DNA of 64,000 nt from 66-474 sp051954935 (GCA_051954935.1 JBQCHG010000063.1:4915-68914), one strand, 5' to 3'. Positions 40,525-51,877 are shown, counted from the first letter of the stretch. The notes: generated by a model from the letters alone, not told the origin. Numbers and translations are program-made.

Positions 40525-40962
40525 TCAGCCGCCGCCGCTGCCCTGTTCGGCTTTCTTCTCCAGCGCCTGCTGCTCTTCCTTGGTCAGGTTCGAGGGATAC
40601 AGCGGGCCATATTTCTTCGCTTCCAGCAGGAGTGCCTGCGGCGTTTCCTTGAGGAAGTTGCCTTCGGTGCGCACCAGCGTGTCGTTGTTGAAATAAAGCG
40701 TCAGGTCGCGTTCCTGCACCTTGCCGCCGCGCTTCTGCATGGTCGCCACGTAATCCCATCTGTTCTGGTCGAACGGGCTGGTGACCGAAGGCGTGCCGAG
40801 CAGCGCGACTACCTGCCGCTTGCTCATGCCCGGCTTGAGCGCCTGCACGGCCTGGGGATCGAGCAGGTTGCCCTGCTGCACGTCCGGTTTGTAGATGACG
40901 CTGCAACCGCCGAGCGCAAGGCCCAGCGCGACAGAGAAAAGGACGACAATCGGTTTGCGCAT
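40525..40962 (-). CDS. bamE: Outer-membrane assembly lipoprotein BamE
   Basis: Small lipoprotein of the BAM complex inserting beta-barrel proteins. 145 residues. Signal peptide with lipobox LALGGCSVIYKP; SmpA/OmlA core NLLDPQAVQALKPGMSKRQV, LLGTPSVTSPFDQNRWDYVA and LTLYFNNDTLVRTEG. Divergent from fur with about 150 to 180 bases between them, the arrangement known for omlA-fur in pseudomonads and xanthomonads. Confidence 0.95.
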   Translation of the reverse strand: MRKPIVVLFSVALGLALGGCSVIYKPDVQQGNLLDPQAVQALKPGMSKRQVVALLGTPSVTSPFDQNRWDYVATMQKRGGKVQERDLTLYFNNDTLVRTEGNFLKETPQALLLEAKKYGPLYPSNLTKEEQQALEKKAEQGSGGG

Positions 40963-41139
40963 CGCAAAGATATTCGGGCGGGAGAGGGGCGGATGATACA
41001 CTAGGCATCGTTCCGCAACTTGGATATCTCGCTTCGCGGACCGGTGTTGCTCCCTCGACCCCCGCCGTGCCCTGCGCAGGACAGCCGCCTCGACGCGAGA
41101 GTTGGAACCATGGCAACGGGAAACGACCCGGAAAACGTG

Positions 41140-41544
41140 ATGGAGTCGCAGGAGCTGCGCAAGGCGGGCCTGAAGGTCACGCATCCGCGCATGCGTGTGC
41201 TGGAAATCCTGGAGACCTCGCGCAGCCATCTCACCGCCGAGGACATCTACAAGCGCCTGCTCGGCGATGCCCAGGACATCGGCCTTGCCACCGTCTACCG
41301 GGTGCTCACGCAATTCGAGGCGGCGGGCCTGGTCACGAAGCACAACTTCGAAGGCGGCCAGGCGGTCTACGAGCTCGATCGCGGCAAACACCACGATCAC
41401 ATGATCGACGTGGAAACCGGCAAGGTGATCGAGTTCGTCAACGAGGAGATCGAACGCCTGCAGCGCGAGATCGCCGCCAGGCACGGCTACGAACTGGCCG
41501 ACCACTCGCTGGTGCTGTACGTGAGGCCCCGGAAAAAATCGTGA
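41140..41544 (+). CDS. fur: Ferric uptake regulator
   Basis: Iron-responsive repressor, 134 residues from this start. Winged helix LRKAGLKVTHPRMRVLEILE to GLATVYRVLTQFEAAGLV; metal-binding and dimerisation part GKHHDHMIDVETGKVIEF, ending HSLVLYVRPRKKS. The CXXC pair of some Fur proteins is absent, as in other xanthomonads. Two in-frame ATGs exist. The one used gives the conserved N-terminus MESQELRKAG; the other at 41,110 adds MATGNDPENV. Neither has a strong ribosome site. Confidence 0.95.
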   Translation: MESQELRKAGLKVTHPRMRVLEILETSRSHLTAEDIYKRLLGDAQDIGLATVYRVLTQFEAAGLVTKHNFEGGQAVYELDRGKHHDHMIDVETGKVIEFVNEEIERLQREIAARHGYELADHSLVLYVRPRKKS

Positions 41545-41580
41545 CGGCGCCGTGCGGCCGTCGGCTCCGGGGCTTGGGGA

Positions 41581-43281
41581 TCACCTGATCCGCGCCAGCA
41601 ACGCCTGGAAGCGCGGATCCTCGTGCAGGGATTCAAGTTCGCTGTCGTGTTCCATCCAGGCGCGATCGCCCCAGCCCAATCGCAGCGCCTCCTCCAGCAG
41701 GCCGATCGCCCGGTCGGAATCGCCCTGCACGGCATAGAAGCACGCACCGTTGTAGAGCACCACCGGCTCGCTGCGCCCCTGGGCGAGCGCGCGCTCGGCC
41801 ATGGCGACGCCTCTCTGCCGCTCGCCGACCTGGATGAGGTTGTTGGCGGCGATCTGCAGCGCGCGGGTATCGTGCGGATTGAGCTTGAGGTGCTTCTCTA
41901 CCGTGCCCAGCGCACCGAGGCGTACTTTCATTTCGTCCTGCTTCCGGCCCAGCGACGCGTAAACCTGCGCGAGAAACACCGGGGTCTGGTAATCGGCCGG
42001 ATTGACTTCCATGGCTTTGAGGTAAAGCTCGATCGCCTTGTCGAAGTTGCCTTCCGAGGAACATGCCAGACCGTAGTAGTAGTACGCCTCGAAAAGATTG
42101 GCGTTGAGCGCGATCGCCGCGTCGAACTCCCGTTGCGCGTCCGCATAATTTTCGCTGATGAAGAAGGCCAGCCCGCGAGCCGCGTGCGCTTCCGCCGAAT
42201 CGGAGTCCAGCGCCAGAGCCTGCTCGCTGGCCCGATTGGCACGGGCGACATTCTCCGCACTGGCTTCGGCATAGCGATACAGCATCGAGTAGGCGTCCGC
42301 CATGCCGGCGTAGGCGAGCGCGTACTTGGAATCCACCGCGATCGCCTGTTCGTACATGTTGATGGCGTGCTCGTAATCCCGGCGCGCCATCGAATACATG
42401 TAACTGCGGCCCCGCAGGTAGTAGTCGTAGGCTTCCGGTTCCGATGTCGCGACGTACTGGAGGGCGCGGCGTTCCCGCGGCGTGAGCGTGACCTGCATAG
42501 CCTTGACGATGCTGTGCGCAATGTCGTCTTGTATCGCGAAAACGTCCTTCATCTCGCGATCGTAGGTTTCCGACCACAGGTGCGAATCCGAGTGGGCATC
42601 TATGAGCTGTGCGGTGATGCGCACCCGGTCGCCGGCGCGGCGCACGCTGCCTTCCAGCACGGTGCCGACGTTGAGTTCCTGCGCGACAGCCCGGATGCCG
42701 GCTTCCTTTCCCTTGAACGCGAACGAGGACGTGCGCGAGGCCACTTTCAACTGCGGCAGCTTGCAAAGCAGGTTGAGGATTTCCTCGGAGATCCCGTCGC
42801 TGAAGTATTCGTTGTCAGGATTGCCGCTCATGTTCACGAACGGCAACACCGCAATGGTGCGGCGATCGCTTTGCACCGGCGTGGCCGCCGGGTGCCCCGT
42901 CGAAGCCGCCGATCCCGGCCGTTCGGGCAAGCTTGCAACCGCCGCGGTCGGCGTGGCTCCGGGGTTGGCCGGCGCCGCGGACCCGGTGCCGGCGATCGCC
43001 GGAGAAGGCTGCAGTTCCAGGCGTCCGGTCCGCTCCACGCCATCCGGGCCGAGATCGAACATCCACGCCATCACGGCCGCGATGGGGAAGCCCAGCGCGA
43101 CCAGCACGATCACCAGCTTGACCGTCCAGCCGGGCAAATCCATGGGCGGGAGCACGGTGGAAGCAACCTCGATGACCACCCAGCCGACCACGATATAGAC
43201 CACCGCGACGCGGATCACGCGCCGGCGCAACAGCTCCGACCAGAGCTTCTCGATGGGATGGCGCCGCGGCTTGTCCGGCAT
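41581..43281 (-). CDS. Membrane-anchored TolB/FlgO-like plus TPR protein
   Basis: Predicted 566-residue protein. Two membrane helices at the N-terminus (VAVVYIVVGWVVIEVASTV and VKLVIVLVALGFPIAAVMAW), an Ala/Pro-rich linker, then a TolB-like domain (TIAVLPFVNMSGNPDNEYFS, DGISEEILNLL, LEGSVRRAGDRVRITAQLID), and tetratricopeptide repeats to the end (AYAGMADAYSMLYRYAEAS, YYYYGLACSSEGNFDKAIEL). This architecture is common in xanthomonads, usually behind a DNA-binding or cyclase domain which is absent here. Function unknown; protein-interaction scaffold likely. Confidence 0.82.
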   Translation of the reverse strand: MPDKPRRHPIEKLWSELLRRRVIRVAVVYIVVGWVVIEVASTVLPPMDLPGWTVKLVIVLVALGFPIAAVMAWMFDLGPDGVERTGRLELQPSPAIAGTGSAAPANPGATPTAAVASLPERPGSAASTGHPAATPVQSDRRTIAVLPFVNMSGNPDNEYFSDGISEEILNLLCKLPQLKVASRTSSFAFKGKEAGIRAVAQELNVGTVLEGSVRRAGDRVRITAQLIDAHSDSHLWSETYDREMKDVFAIQDDIAHSIVKAMQVTLTPRERRALQYVATSEPEAYDYYLRGRSYMYSMARRDYEHAINMYEQAIAVDSKYALAYAGMADAYSMLYRYAEASAENVARANRASEQALALDSDSAEAHAARGLAFFISENYADAQREFDAAIALNANLFEAYYYYGLACSSEGNFDKAIELYLKAMEVNPADYQTPVFLAQVYASLGRKQDEMKVRLGALGTVEKHLKLNPHDTRALQIAANNLIQVGERQRGVAMAERALAQGRSEPVVLYNGACFYAVQGDSDRAIGLLEEALRLGWGDRAWMEHDSELESLHEDPRFQALLARIR

Positions 43282-43350
43282 TGCCTACCCCTGTCTGGGA
43301 ATGAGGCGAGGATACTCCAACGCCAAGGGGGCGTCAGTGCGGACGGCTCG

Positions 43351-45027
43351 TCAGGAGGCCTGCGCTTTCTCCAGCATCTTCTTCGCGTGTGCGCGCGCTT
43401 CGCGATCTATCTCCACGCCGCCGAGCATGCGCGCGAGTTCCTCGTTGCGGCCCTTTGCATTCAGCGCGGTGATGTGCGTCCGCGTGGATTTGCCTTCCAC
43501 GGACTTTGCGACATGCAGATGCGCGTGCCCCTGCGCGGCTACCTGGGGAAGATGGGTTACGCACAGGACCTGCCGTTGCGTGCCCAGTGCGCGCAATTTC
43601 GCGCCGACCACTTCCGCGACCGCGCCGCCGATGCCGGCATCCACTTCGTCGAACACCATCGTGCCGGTTGCGTCCGCGCCCAGCGCGGCCACCTCGATCG
43701 CGAGGCCGATGCGCGACAGCTCGCCTCCTGAGGCCACGCGCCGCAGCGGGCGCGGCGGCATGCCGGGATTGGCGGAGACCAGGAATTCGCAGCGCTCGCG
43801 GCCCTGCGCGTCGGGCTCGCTGCCGGGTTCCGGCTCCAATTCCGCCGCGAACGTGCCGCCGGCCATGCCGAGTTCGCCCATCAGCCGGCTTACGGAGGTG
43901 CCCAGTTTCTTCGCGGCACTCGCGCGGCCCTGGGATAGCGCCTTCGCTGCAGTTTCGTAATCGCGCGCGAGCCGTTCGCGTTGCGCGGCGAGCTTCGCCA
44001 GTGCATCGCCGGCACCTTCCAGCGATTGCAATTCTTCGTTCAATCGCTCCATGCGCGCGTGCAGTTCCGTGGCCGGCACGCGATGTCGGCGCGCGAGATC
44101 GTGCAATGCGGCCAGATGCGCATCCACTTCCGCATAGCGTTGCGGGTCGAGATCCATGTCCTGCGCATAGCGCGACAGCGCGTCGGCCGCTTCGCCGAGC
44201 TGGATGCCCGCGCTGTCGAGCAATTCCAGCGGACCGCGCAGCGCGGGATCAAGTTCGGCGAGGCGTTCCAGTTCGCCCTTCGCCCGCGCGATGCTGCGCG
44301 CCGCGGCGTATTCGGAATCGCCCTCCAGCAATTCGGCGAGGGCCGACGCGCCCTCGGCCAGCTTGCCGGCGTTCGCCAATCGCTGGTGCTGCACTTCCAG
44401 TTCGACGAGGGCTTCCGGCGGCAGGGCCCAGCGATGCAGTTCGGAGAGTTCGTGCCGCAGCAACTCGATCCGCGCCTGGCGATCCTCGCCGCCCGACAGC
44501 GCACGTTCCCGTGCGACGACCTCACGCCACTCGCCGGCCAGCATGCGCACGCGCGCGGCTTGGTCCTGCAAACCGCCGAACGCATCCAGCAATTGCAGTT
44601 GCTGTGCGCGATCCAGCAGCGCCTGGTATTCGTGTTGTCCGTGGATTTCCACCAGTGATGCGGCGAGTTCGCCCAATTGCGAAAGACTCGCCGCGCGGCC
44701 GTTGATCCATGCGCGGGAGCCGCCCTCGGCGGCGATGACGCGGCGCAGGCGACAGCCGCCGTCTTCGTCATCCAGTGCCTGCTCGGCCAGCCAGTCGCGC
44801 GCCGTGGGCAGGGTGGCGAGATCGAACTCGGCGGCTAGTTCCGCGCGTTCGCAGCCCTGGCGCACCATGCCGCTGTCGGCACGCGCACCCGAGAGCAGCA
44901 GCAATGCGTCCACCAGCAGCGATTTGCCCGCGCCGGTCTCGCCGGTGACCACGGTGAGCCCCGCGCCGAATTCGATCTCGGCGGCTTCGACCACGGCGAA
45001 GTTGCGGACGGAGAGGTGGGTGAGCAT
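43351..45027 (-). CDS. recN: DNA repair ATPase RecN
   Basis: SMC-like protein for double-strand break repair, 558 residues as typical. Walker A VVTGETGAGKSLLVDAL at residues 27-43, paired coiled coils, ABC signature LRRVASGGELSRIGLAIEV and Walker B MVFDEVDAGIGGAVAEVVG near the C-terminus, then CVTHLPQVAAQGHAHLHV. The start MLTHLSVRNFAVVE is chosen as the conserved RecN N-terminus; a TTG four codons upstream is possible. Divergent from hrcA. Confidence 0.96.
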   Translation of the reverse strand: MLTHLSVRNFAVVEAAEIEFGAGLTVVTGETGAGKSLLVDALLLLSGARADSGMVRQGCERAELAAEFDLATLPTARDWLAEQALDDEDGGCRLRRVIAAEGGSRAWINGRAASLSQLGELAASLVEIHGQHEYQALLDRAQQLQLLDAFGGLQDQAARVRMLAGEWREVVARERALSGGEDRQARIELLRHELSELHRWALPPEALVELEVQHQRLANAGKLAEGASALAELLEGDSEYAAARSIARAKGELERLAELDPALRGPLELLDSAGIQLGEAADALSRYAQDMDLDPQRYAEVDAHLAALHDLARRHRVPATELHARMERLNEELQSLEGAGDALAKLAAQRERLARDYETAAKALSQGRASAAKKLGTSVSRLMGELGMAGGTFAAELEPEPGSEPDAQGRERCEFLVSANPGMPPRPLRRVASGGELSRIGLAIEVAALGADATGTMVFDEVDAGIGGAVAEVVGAKLRALGTQRQVLCVTHLPQVAAQGHAHLHVAKSVEGKSTRTHITALNAKGRNEELARMLGGVEIDREARAHAKKMLEKAQAS

Positions 45028-45138
45028 GGGATTGCGCAAGCGAGAGCGGTGAGCGCGAAGAGCTTACAGGCGCGTCATCCCGGCGCAAGCCGGAATCCAT
45101 TTTGCTTTCCTTCAAGAGGAACAGGAGCAACATGGACT

Positions 45139-45251
45139 GCAAAGTCCGTTCATGGGCTTTGCCCTTCGGGCCCGCCTCCGGCTGCTCAGTCGTCCCGGAC
45201 GAATTTGTCCGGGCTCCGCTGCGGTGGTGCCGCGGCGGCCCCGGAATGACG
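45139..45251. repeat. Dispersed repeat, copy 2
   Basis: Shares GCAAAGTCC, CTTTGCCCTTCGGGCC, GGACGAATTTGTCCGG and GGAATGACG in order with the repeat at 27,109-27,218. It lies between recN and hrcA. Confidence 0.75.
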
Positions 45252-45321
45252 CCGCTGAGTGTTAACCCGTTTCCGAGTCCCTCTATTGCATTCTGCGGCC
45301 GTGCGCCGTATTGATGGTGCG

Positions 45322-46368
45322 ATGCCGAGTTCCACTACTTCCCGTCTCGACGCCCGCTCCCGCCAGCTTTTGCGCGTGTTGATCGCGCAATACCTGGAAG
45401 AGGGCCAGCCGGTCGGTTCGCGCACACTGTCGCGTTCCTCCGGGCTGGATGTCAGCCCGGCCACGATCCGCAACATCATGTCGGACCTGGAGGAGCTGGG
45501 CCTGATTGCTTCGCCGCACACCTCGGCCGGCCGCGTGCCGACCGCGCAAGGCTTGCGGCTGTTCGTGGACAGCCTGCTGGAAGTCAAGCCGCTGCCGCGC
45601 GAAGCCGTCGCACAGATGCAGCGCGGCTTGCCGAGGGAGCCGGCGACCACCCGCGATCTTCTGGGCAATGCGTCAACGCTGCTGTCGGCAATGACCCACT
45701 TCGTCGGCGTGGTGACGGTGCCCGGTGGTTCGGAGGTGCCGCTGAAGCAGATCGAATTCGTGATGCTGGATGCCGGGCGTGTACTGGCGATCCTGGTGTT
45801 CGCCGATGGCCAGGTGCAGAACCGTGTGCTCGCCCTTCGCCAGCCGCTGGATGCGCGCGCGCTGGAACAGGCGTCCAATTTCCTCAACGAGCATTACGCC
45901 GGACTGCGCCTGGACGAAATCCGCCTGCGCGTGCTGGCGGAACTGCGTGCCGCCGGTTCCGAATTGAACCGCACGCTGGACGCGGCCGTGGAGGTCGCGG
46001 CCCAGACCTTTGCGCCCGAGCCCGAAAGCGACATGCTGGTCAGCGGGCAGACCAACCTGATGGGCGGCGAGGAAGGCGCGCAGATGGATCGCCTGCGCGA
46101 GCTGTTCGAGGCGTTTCAGCGCAAGCGCGACTTGCTGAGCCTGCTGGAAAGCTGCGCGCGCGCGCCAGGCGTGCGGCTTTTCATCGGCGAGGAATCCGGC
46201 TTTGCGCCGCTGGAAGGTTTCAGCCTGATCAGCGCGCCCTACGGTGCGGGCGGCCGGGTGCTGGGCGCGCTGGGAGTGATCGGCCCCACCCGCATGGCTT
46301 ATGATCGCGTGATCCCGGTGGTACAGGCGACCGCGCACATGCTGTCGAGCGTTCTCGGCGGCACTTGA
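45322..46368 (+). CDS. hrcA: Heat-inducible transcription repressor HrcA
   Basis: Represses class I heat-shock genes by binding CIRCE operators, with folding helped by GroEL. 348 residues. Winged helix LLRVLIAQYLEEGQPVGSRT, VSPATIRNIMSDLEELGLI, PHTSAGRVPTAQGLRLFVDS; GAF-like effector half with FIGEESGFAPLEGFSLISAP. The start MPSSTTSRLDARSRQ is at the conserved N-terminus. First gene of hrcA-grpE-dnaK-dnaJ. No complete CIRCE element was seen in the window. Confidence 0.95.
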   Translation: MPSSTTSRLDARSRQLLRVLIAQYLEEGQPVGSRTLSRSSGLDVSPATIRNIMSDLEELGLIASPHTSAGRVPTAQGLRLFVDSLLEVKPLPREAVAQMQRGLPREPATTRDLLGNASTLLSAMTHFVGVVTVPGGSEVPLKQIEFVMLDAGRVLAILVFADGQVQNRVLALRQPLDARALEQASNFLNEHYAGLRLDEIRLRVLAELRAAGSELNRTLDAAVEVAAQTFAPEPESDMLVSGQTNLMGGEEGAQMDRLRELFEAFQRKRDLLSLLESCARAPGVRLFIGEESGFAPLEGFSLISAPYGAGGRVLGALGVIGPTRMAYDRVIPVVQATAHMLSSVLGGT

Positions 46369-46454
46369 ATCGCGGCCTGCCGGCCGCATAACCCCTTGTT
46401 GTGAGAACCCGGGCCATGGCGCGGACGCCGTGGCTTGCGTCATGAAGAGGAAGG

Positions 46455-47003
46455 ATGATGACGGAAAAGGACAAGCTGGAAGAGGCTGGCAAGGCTGCCG
46501 CCGCGGCCGAGCAGGCCGCCAATGGTCCAGACAACGAGCACGAGGCGCTGACCCGGCAGCTTGCGGAGGCCGAGACCACCATTGCCGGCCTGCGCGAGGC
46601 GTTGCTGCGCGATCGCGCCGAGATCGAAAACCAGCGCCGGCGCATGCAGCGTGACCTGGAGCAGGCGTTGAAATTCGCCAACGAAAAGCTCCTGCGCGAA
46701 CTGCTGCCGGTCTATGACGGCATGGAGCATGGTCTCGCAGCCGAAACCAGCGACGTGGGCGCGTTGCGCGAGGGCATGCAGTTGACGTTGAAGGCGCTGC
46801 ACAAGCTCGGCGAGGCCAACGGCCTGATCGAAGTCAATCCGCTGGGCGAGCCGTTCAATTCCGAAACCCAGCAGGCGATGAGCATGGTGGATGGCACGGG
46901 GCACGCGCCCGGCACCGTGGTCACCGTGATGCAGAAAGGCTATGTACTGAACGGAAGGTTGCTGAGGCCGGCACTGGTGATGGTGGCCAGGGAGCCGGAG
47001 TGA
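46455..47003 (+). CDS. grpE: Nucleotide exchange factor GrpE
   Basis: DnaK cochaperone, 182 residues. Acidic N-tail, long coiled coil (AETTIAGLREALLRDRAEIE, NQRRRMQRDLEQALKFANEK) and C-terminal beta domain with VNPLGEPFNSETQQAMSMVD and VVTVMQKGYVLNGRLLRPAL. AGAGGAAGG ribosome site precedes a double ATG. In the heat-shock cluster between hrcA and dnaK. Confidence 0.97.
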   Translation: MMTEKDKLEEAGKAAAAAEQAANGPDNEHEALTRQLAEAETTIAGLREALLRDRAEIENQRRRMQRDLEQALKFANEKLLRELLPVYDGMEHGLAAETSDVGALREGMQLTLKALHKLGEANGLIEVNPLGEPFNSETQQAMSMVDGTGHAPGTVVTVMQKGYVLNGRLLRPALVMVAREPE

Positions 47004-47037
47004 TGAACGGCAGGAGCCGGTCGAACGCTCGCTCCTA

Positions 47038-47066
47038 CTTGAAGATGGGCAGTCAAGCCCCAGATA
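47038..47066 (+). promoter_or_regulatory. Predicted sigma-32 heat-shock promoter of dnaK
   Basis: CTTGAA (47038-47043), 14-nt spacer, CCCCAGATA (47058-47066), matching sigma-32 -35 CTTGAA and -10 CCCCATNTA with one mismatch, 60 bases before dnaK. Confidence 0.8.
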
Positions 47067-47126
47067 AACAAGCATATTGCGGCCCAAGCCGCCTACCTGA
47101 CAAAGACATTTAGGGAGCAAACCGAC

Positions 47127-49055
<1,929 letters not shown>

Positions 49056-49058
49056 GGT

Positions 49059-49125
49059 TGTCGCGGCAAAGCCGCGATAACCGCCCGCGTTGAGCTGCGC
49101 TGGGAAGGGCGCAGTTCAACGCGGG
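49059..49125 (+). terminator. Two hairpins after dnaK
   Basis: TCGCGGC/GCCGCGA hairpin (49061-49077), then a 17-bp stem CCCGCGTTGAGCTGCGC (49084-49100) with GCGCAGTTCAACGCGGG (49109-49125), one mismatch. No U-run, so probably an RNA-stability or attenuating hairpin rather than a full stop. Confidence 0.55.
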
Positions 49126-49156
49126 CAAGCGTTTGGGCACGAGTGGGGGGCGTTGC

Positions 49157-49741
49157 ATGCACAAGGGCCGGATGGAGGCGTTCACGGATGGTGTGATCGC
49201 CGTGATCATCACCATCATGGTGCTGGAACTGAAGCTGCCGCGCGAGGCGAGTTGGGCGTCCCTCCTCGCCGATGTTCCCGTTTTCCTGAGTTACGTATTG
49301 AGCTTCACGTATGTCGGCATCTACTGGAACAACCACCACCACATGCTGCAGGCCGTGCAGCACGTGAACGGCAAGGTGCTGTGGGCCAACCTGTTCTTCC
49401 TGTTCTGGCTGTCGCTGTTCCCCTTCACGACCAGTTGGCTGAATGAAACGCGGCCGATGCCCGCGCCGGTGCCGACCGCGCTCTACGGCGTCGTCCTGCT
49501 GCTGGCGGCGCTGTCGTGGATTCCCCTGCTGCGCACGCTGATTGCCGCGAACGGCGGCGAGAAAAGCAAATTGGGCGCAGCCTTGAAGGGCGACTGGAAG
49601 ACGGTCGTTTCTCCGATCGGTTATGTACTCGGCATTGTGTTGGCGTTTTTCGCGCCAATATTGTCGTGTGTGATCTACGGCGCGATCGCGGCCATCTGGT
49701 TCATCCCCGATCGTCGCCTTGAGGCAAGACTGCAGGCATGA
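49157..49741 (+). CDS. TMEM175-type potassium channel family protein
   Basis: Predicted 194-residue membrane protein with six helices. The first helix has the family signature RMEAFTDGVIAVIITIMVLEL, and FTYVGIYWNNHHHMLQ and LFWLSLFPFTTSWL also fit DUF1211/TMEM175. Bacterial members form tetrameric K+ channels. It sits between dnaK and dnaJ, its TGA overlapping the dnaJ ATG (ATGA), so dnaJ translation is coupled to it. This insertion in the heat-shock operon is unusual. The start MHKGRMEAF is an ATG; a TTG eight codons upstream is less likely. Confidence 0.88.
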   Translation: MHKGRMEAFTDGVIAVIITIMVLELKLPREASWASLLADVPVFLSYVLSFTYVGIYWNNHHHMLQAVQHVNGKVLWANLFFLFWLSLFPFTTSWLNETRPMPAPVPTALYGVVLLLAALSWIPLLRTLIAANGGEKSKLGAALKGDWKTVVSPIGYVLGIVLAFFAPILSCVIYGAIAAIWFIPDRRLEARLQA

Positions 49742-50856
49742 AACGTTGCTATTACGAAGTCCTCGGCGTCGAACGCACGGCGAACACGGAGGAGATCAAG
49801 AAGTCCTTCCGCAAGGTGGCGATGAAGTGCCATCCCGACCGCTGTCCGGACGATCCTGCTGCGCAGGAACGGTTCAAGGAAGCCAAGGAGGCATGGGACG
49901 TGCTGGGCGATCCGCAGCGGCGCGCCCAGTACGACCGCTTCGGCCACGCCGCGTTCGAGAACGGCATGGGAGGTCGCGGCGGTGCCGGCGGCTTCGGCGA
50001 TGTCGGTGACATCTTCGGCGACATCTTCTCGGATATTTTTGGCGGCGGTCGCCGCGCCGCGCGTGGCGCCGATCTGCGTTACGTGATGGAACTCGACCTG
50101 GAGGAAGCCGTCGCCGGCGTCGAGAAGAAGATCGAGATCCCCACGCTGGTCAATTGCCACCATTGCAACGGCTCGGGTTCCGCCGACGGCAAGACGGTGG
50201 CGTGTTCAACCTGCCGCGGCCACGGTCGCGTGCGCATGCAGAACGGCATCTTTTCGATCCAGCAGACCTGCCCGCATTGCGGTGGCGCCGGGCGCATGAT
50301 CGAGACGCCGTGCAAGGCCTGCCATGGCGAAGGCCGACTGCAGGAGGAGCGCACGCTGTCGGTGCGCATTCCCGCCGGCGTGGACAGTGGCGATCGCATC
50401 CGCCTTTCCGGACAGGGCGAAGCGGGGCCCGCCGGCAGCGCGCCGGGCGATCTCTACGTGGAAGTGCACGTGCGCCAGCACGAGATCTTCCAGCGCGACG
50501 GCGACGACCTGCATTGCGAGGTGCCGATCCGCCTGGCGCAGGCCGCACTCGGAGCGCAGATCGAAGTGCCCACGCTCAACGGTGGCACCACGATAAGCGT
50601 GCCGCCGGAAACCCAGAGCGGTCACGTGTTCCGCCTGCGCGGGCAGGGCGTCAAATCCGTGCGCAGCGGGCGCACCGGTGATCTGCTGTGCCGTGTCGTC
50701 GTCGAAACACCGGTGCGCTTGACCAGGGAGCAGCGCGAATTGCTGGAACAGTTCGACGCCACCTTCGCCGATGCGGAAGAAGCGGCGAAGCACTCTCCGC
50801 GTTCAAGCTCCTTCGTGGATGGCGTCAAACAGTTCTGGGCGAAGATGACGTCCTGA
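49738..50856 (+). CDS. dnaJ: Chaperone DnaJ (Hsp40)
   Basis: DnaK cochaperone, 372 residues. J domain with HPD at residues 32-34, Gly/Phe-rich region (NGMGGRGGAGGFGDVGDIFG), four zinc-binding repeats CHHCNGSG, CSTCRGHG, CPHCGGAG and CKACHGEG, and C-terminal substrate domains (DLYVEVHVRQHEIFQRDGDD). ATG overlaps the stop of the upstream channel gene. Confidence 0.97.
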   Translation: MKRCYYEVLGVERTANTEEIKKSFRKVAMKCHPDRCPDDPAAQERFKEAKEAWDVLGDPQRRAQYDRFGHAAFENGMGGRGGAGGFGDVGDIFGDIFSDIFGGGRRAARGADLRYVMELDLEEAVAGVEKKIEIPTLVNCHHCNGSGSADGKTVACSTCRGHGRVRMQNGIFSIQQTCPHCGGAGRMIETPCKACHGEGRLQEERTLSVRIPAGVDSGDRIRLSGQGEAGPAGSAPGDLYVEVHVRQHEIFQRDGDDLHCEVPIRLAQAALGAQIEVPTLNGGTTISVPPETQSGHVFRLRGQGVKSVRSGRTGDLLCRVVVETPVRLTREQRELLEQFDATFADAEEAAKHSPRSSSFVDGVKQFWAKMTS

Positions 50857-50981
50857 TTCGGGGTCCGGAATCGGAAGCCTGTCTTTTTCGGGAGCGGTCC
50901 CGGCTTGCGCCGGGGTGGCGAGCTTGTAAGCTTCGGCTCACCTTTTTCCCGTCGCCTGCAGGCGCGCTCCTACCTTCGACC

Positions 50982-51719
50982 ATGCCCGACCCCATTCGCC
51001 TAGCCATCACCGGCGCCAACGGCCGCATGGGTCGCGCATTGCAGGCGCTCCTGAAGGGCGACCCGCGATTCACCCTGGCCGCTTGCGTTCAATCTGCCGA
51101 GGAATGGGACCACGTTCCGGAACTGGATGTCGTGGTTGACTTCAGTACGCCTGCGGGGACCGACGCAGCGCTCGCGCATTGCCGAGTTCACAAAGTTGCG
51201 TTCGTCTGCGGCACCACCGGGCTGGATGCGGCGCAGCGCGGCAGGCTGCAGGACGCCGCGCGCGAAGTTCCTGTCCTGTATGCCGCCAATTTCAGTTTGG
51301 GCGTTGCCGTCTTGACCAAACTTCTTCGGGAAGCGGCGAGCACCTTGCGGGACTGGGATCTCGAAATCATCGAGGCGCACCACGCGCGCAAGGTAGATGC
51401 GCCTTCAGGTACCGCGCTGGCGCTGGGCCGCGCGGCGGCATCGGCGCGCGGCCAGGAATTCGACCAGGTGGCGCATTTCGCGCGCCACGGCCATACCGGT
51501 GCGCGCAAGCCTGGCGCGATCGGATTCGCCTCGATCCGCGCCGGCGAAATCGTCGGTGAACACACCGCGCTGCTGGCCGCGCAAGACGAGCGCATCGAGC
51601 TCACCCACCGCGCCTACGACAACACCATCTTCGCGCGCGGCGCTCTGCAGGCGGCGGCGTGGCTGGCGGGCAAACCGGCGGGAATGTATTCGATTGATGA
51701 TCTGATCGGTACGCAGTAG
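50982..51719 (+). CDS. dapB: 4-hydroxy-tetrahydrodipicolinate reductase
   Basis: NAD(P)H-dependent step of lysine/diaminopimelate biosynthesis. 245 residues. Nucleotide-binding AITGANGRMGRAL, substrate motif EAHHARKVDAPSGTALALG with the catalytic His-His and Lys, and IGFASIRAGEIVGEHTALL. The start MPDPIRLAI is the conserved N-terminus. Upstream 125 bases hold a short palindromic repeat only. Confidence 0.96.
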   Translation: MPDPIRLAITGANGRMGRALQALLKGDPRFTLAACVQSAEEWDHVPELDVVVDFSTPAGTDAALAHCRVHKVAFVCGTTGLDAAQRGRLQDAAREVPVLYAANFSLGVAVLTKLLREAASTLRDWDLEIIEAHHARKVDAPSGTALALGRAAASARGQEFDQVAHFARHGHTGARKPGAIGFASIRAGEIVGEHTALLAAQDERIELTHRAYDNTIFARGALQAAAWLAGKPAGMYSIDDLIGTQ

Positions 51720-51877
51720 GTGCCTGCGTGCAGGCGATCGCGGAGCTTTTGGCGAGCAGCCGTCCATGGTGCTCCTTCCGGCCCGGCCATAAAGCTGCCT
51801 TCCATGGCCAGAAGCTCCGTGGCCGGTCGCCTCGCGGAGCACGCGATGCGATTCAACGCATCGCGTAAATGCTCGGG

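Noticed and set aside
45256..45266. GAGTGTTAA near hrcA, considered as a CIRCE half-site
   Set aside because: The partner half TTAGCACTC is missing at the required 9-base spacing.
46366..46400. CTTGAA after hrcA as a sigma-32 promoter for grpE
   Set aside because: No CCCCAT-like -10 box at 13 to 17 bases, unlike the good match upstream of dnaK.
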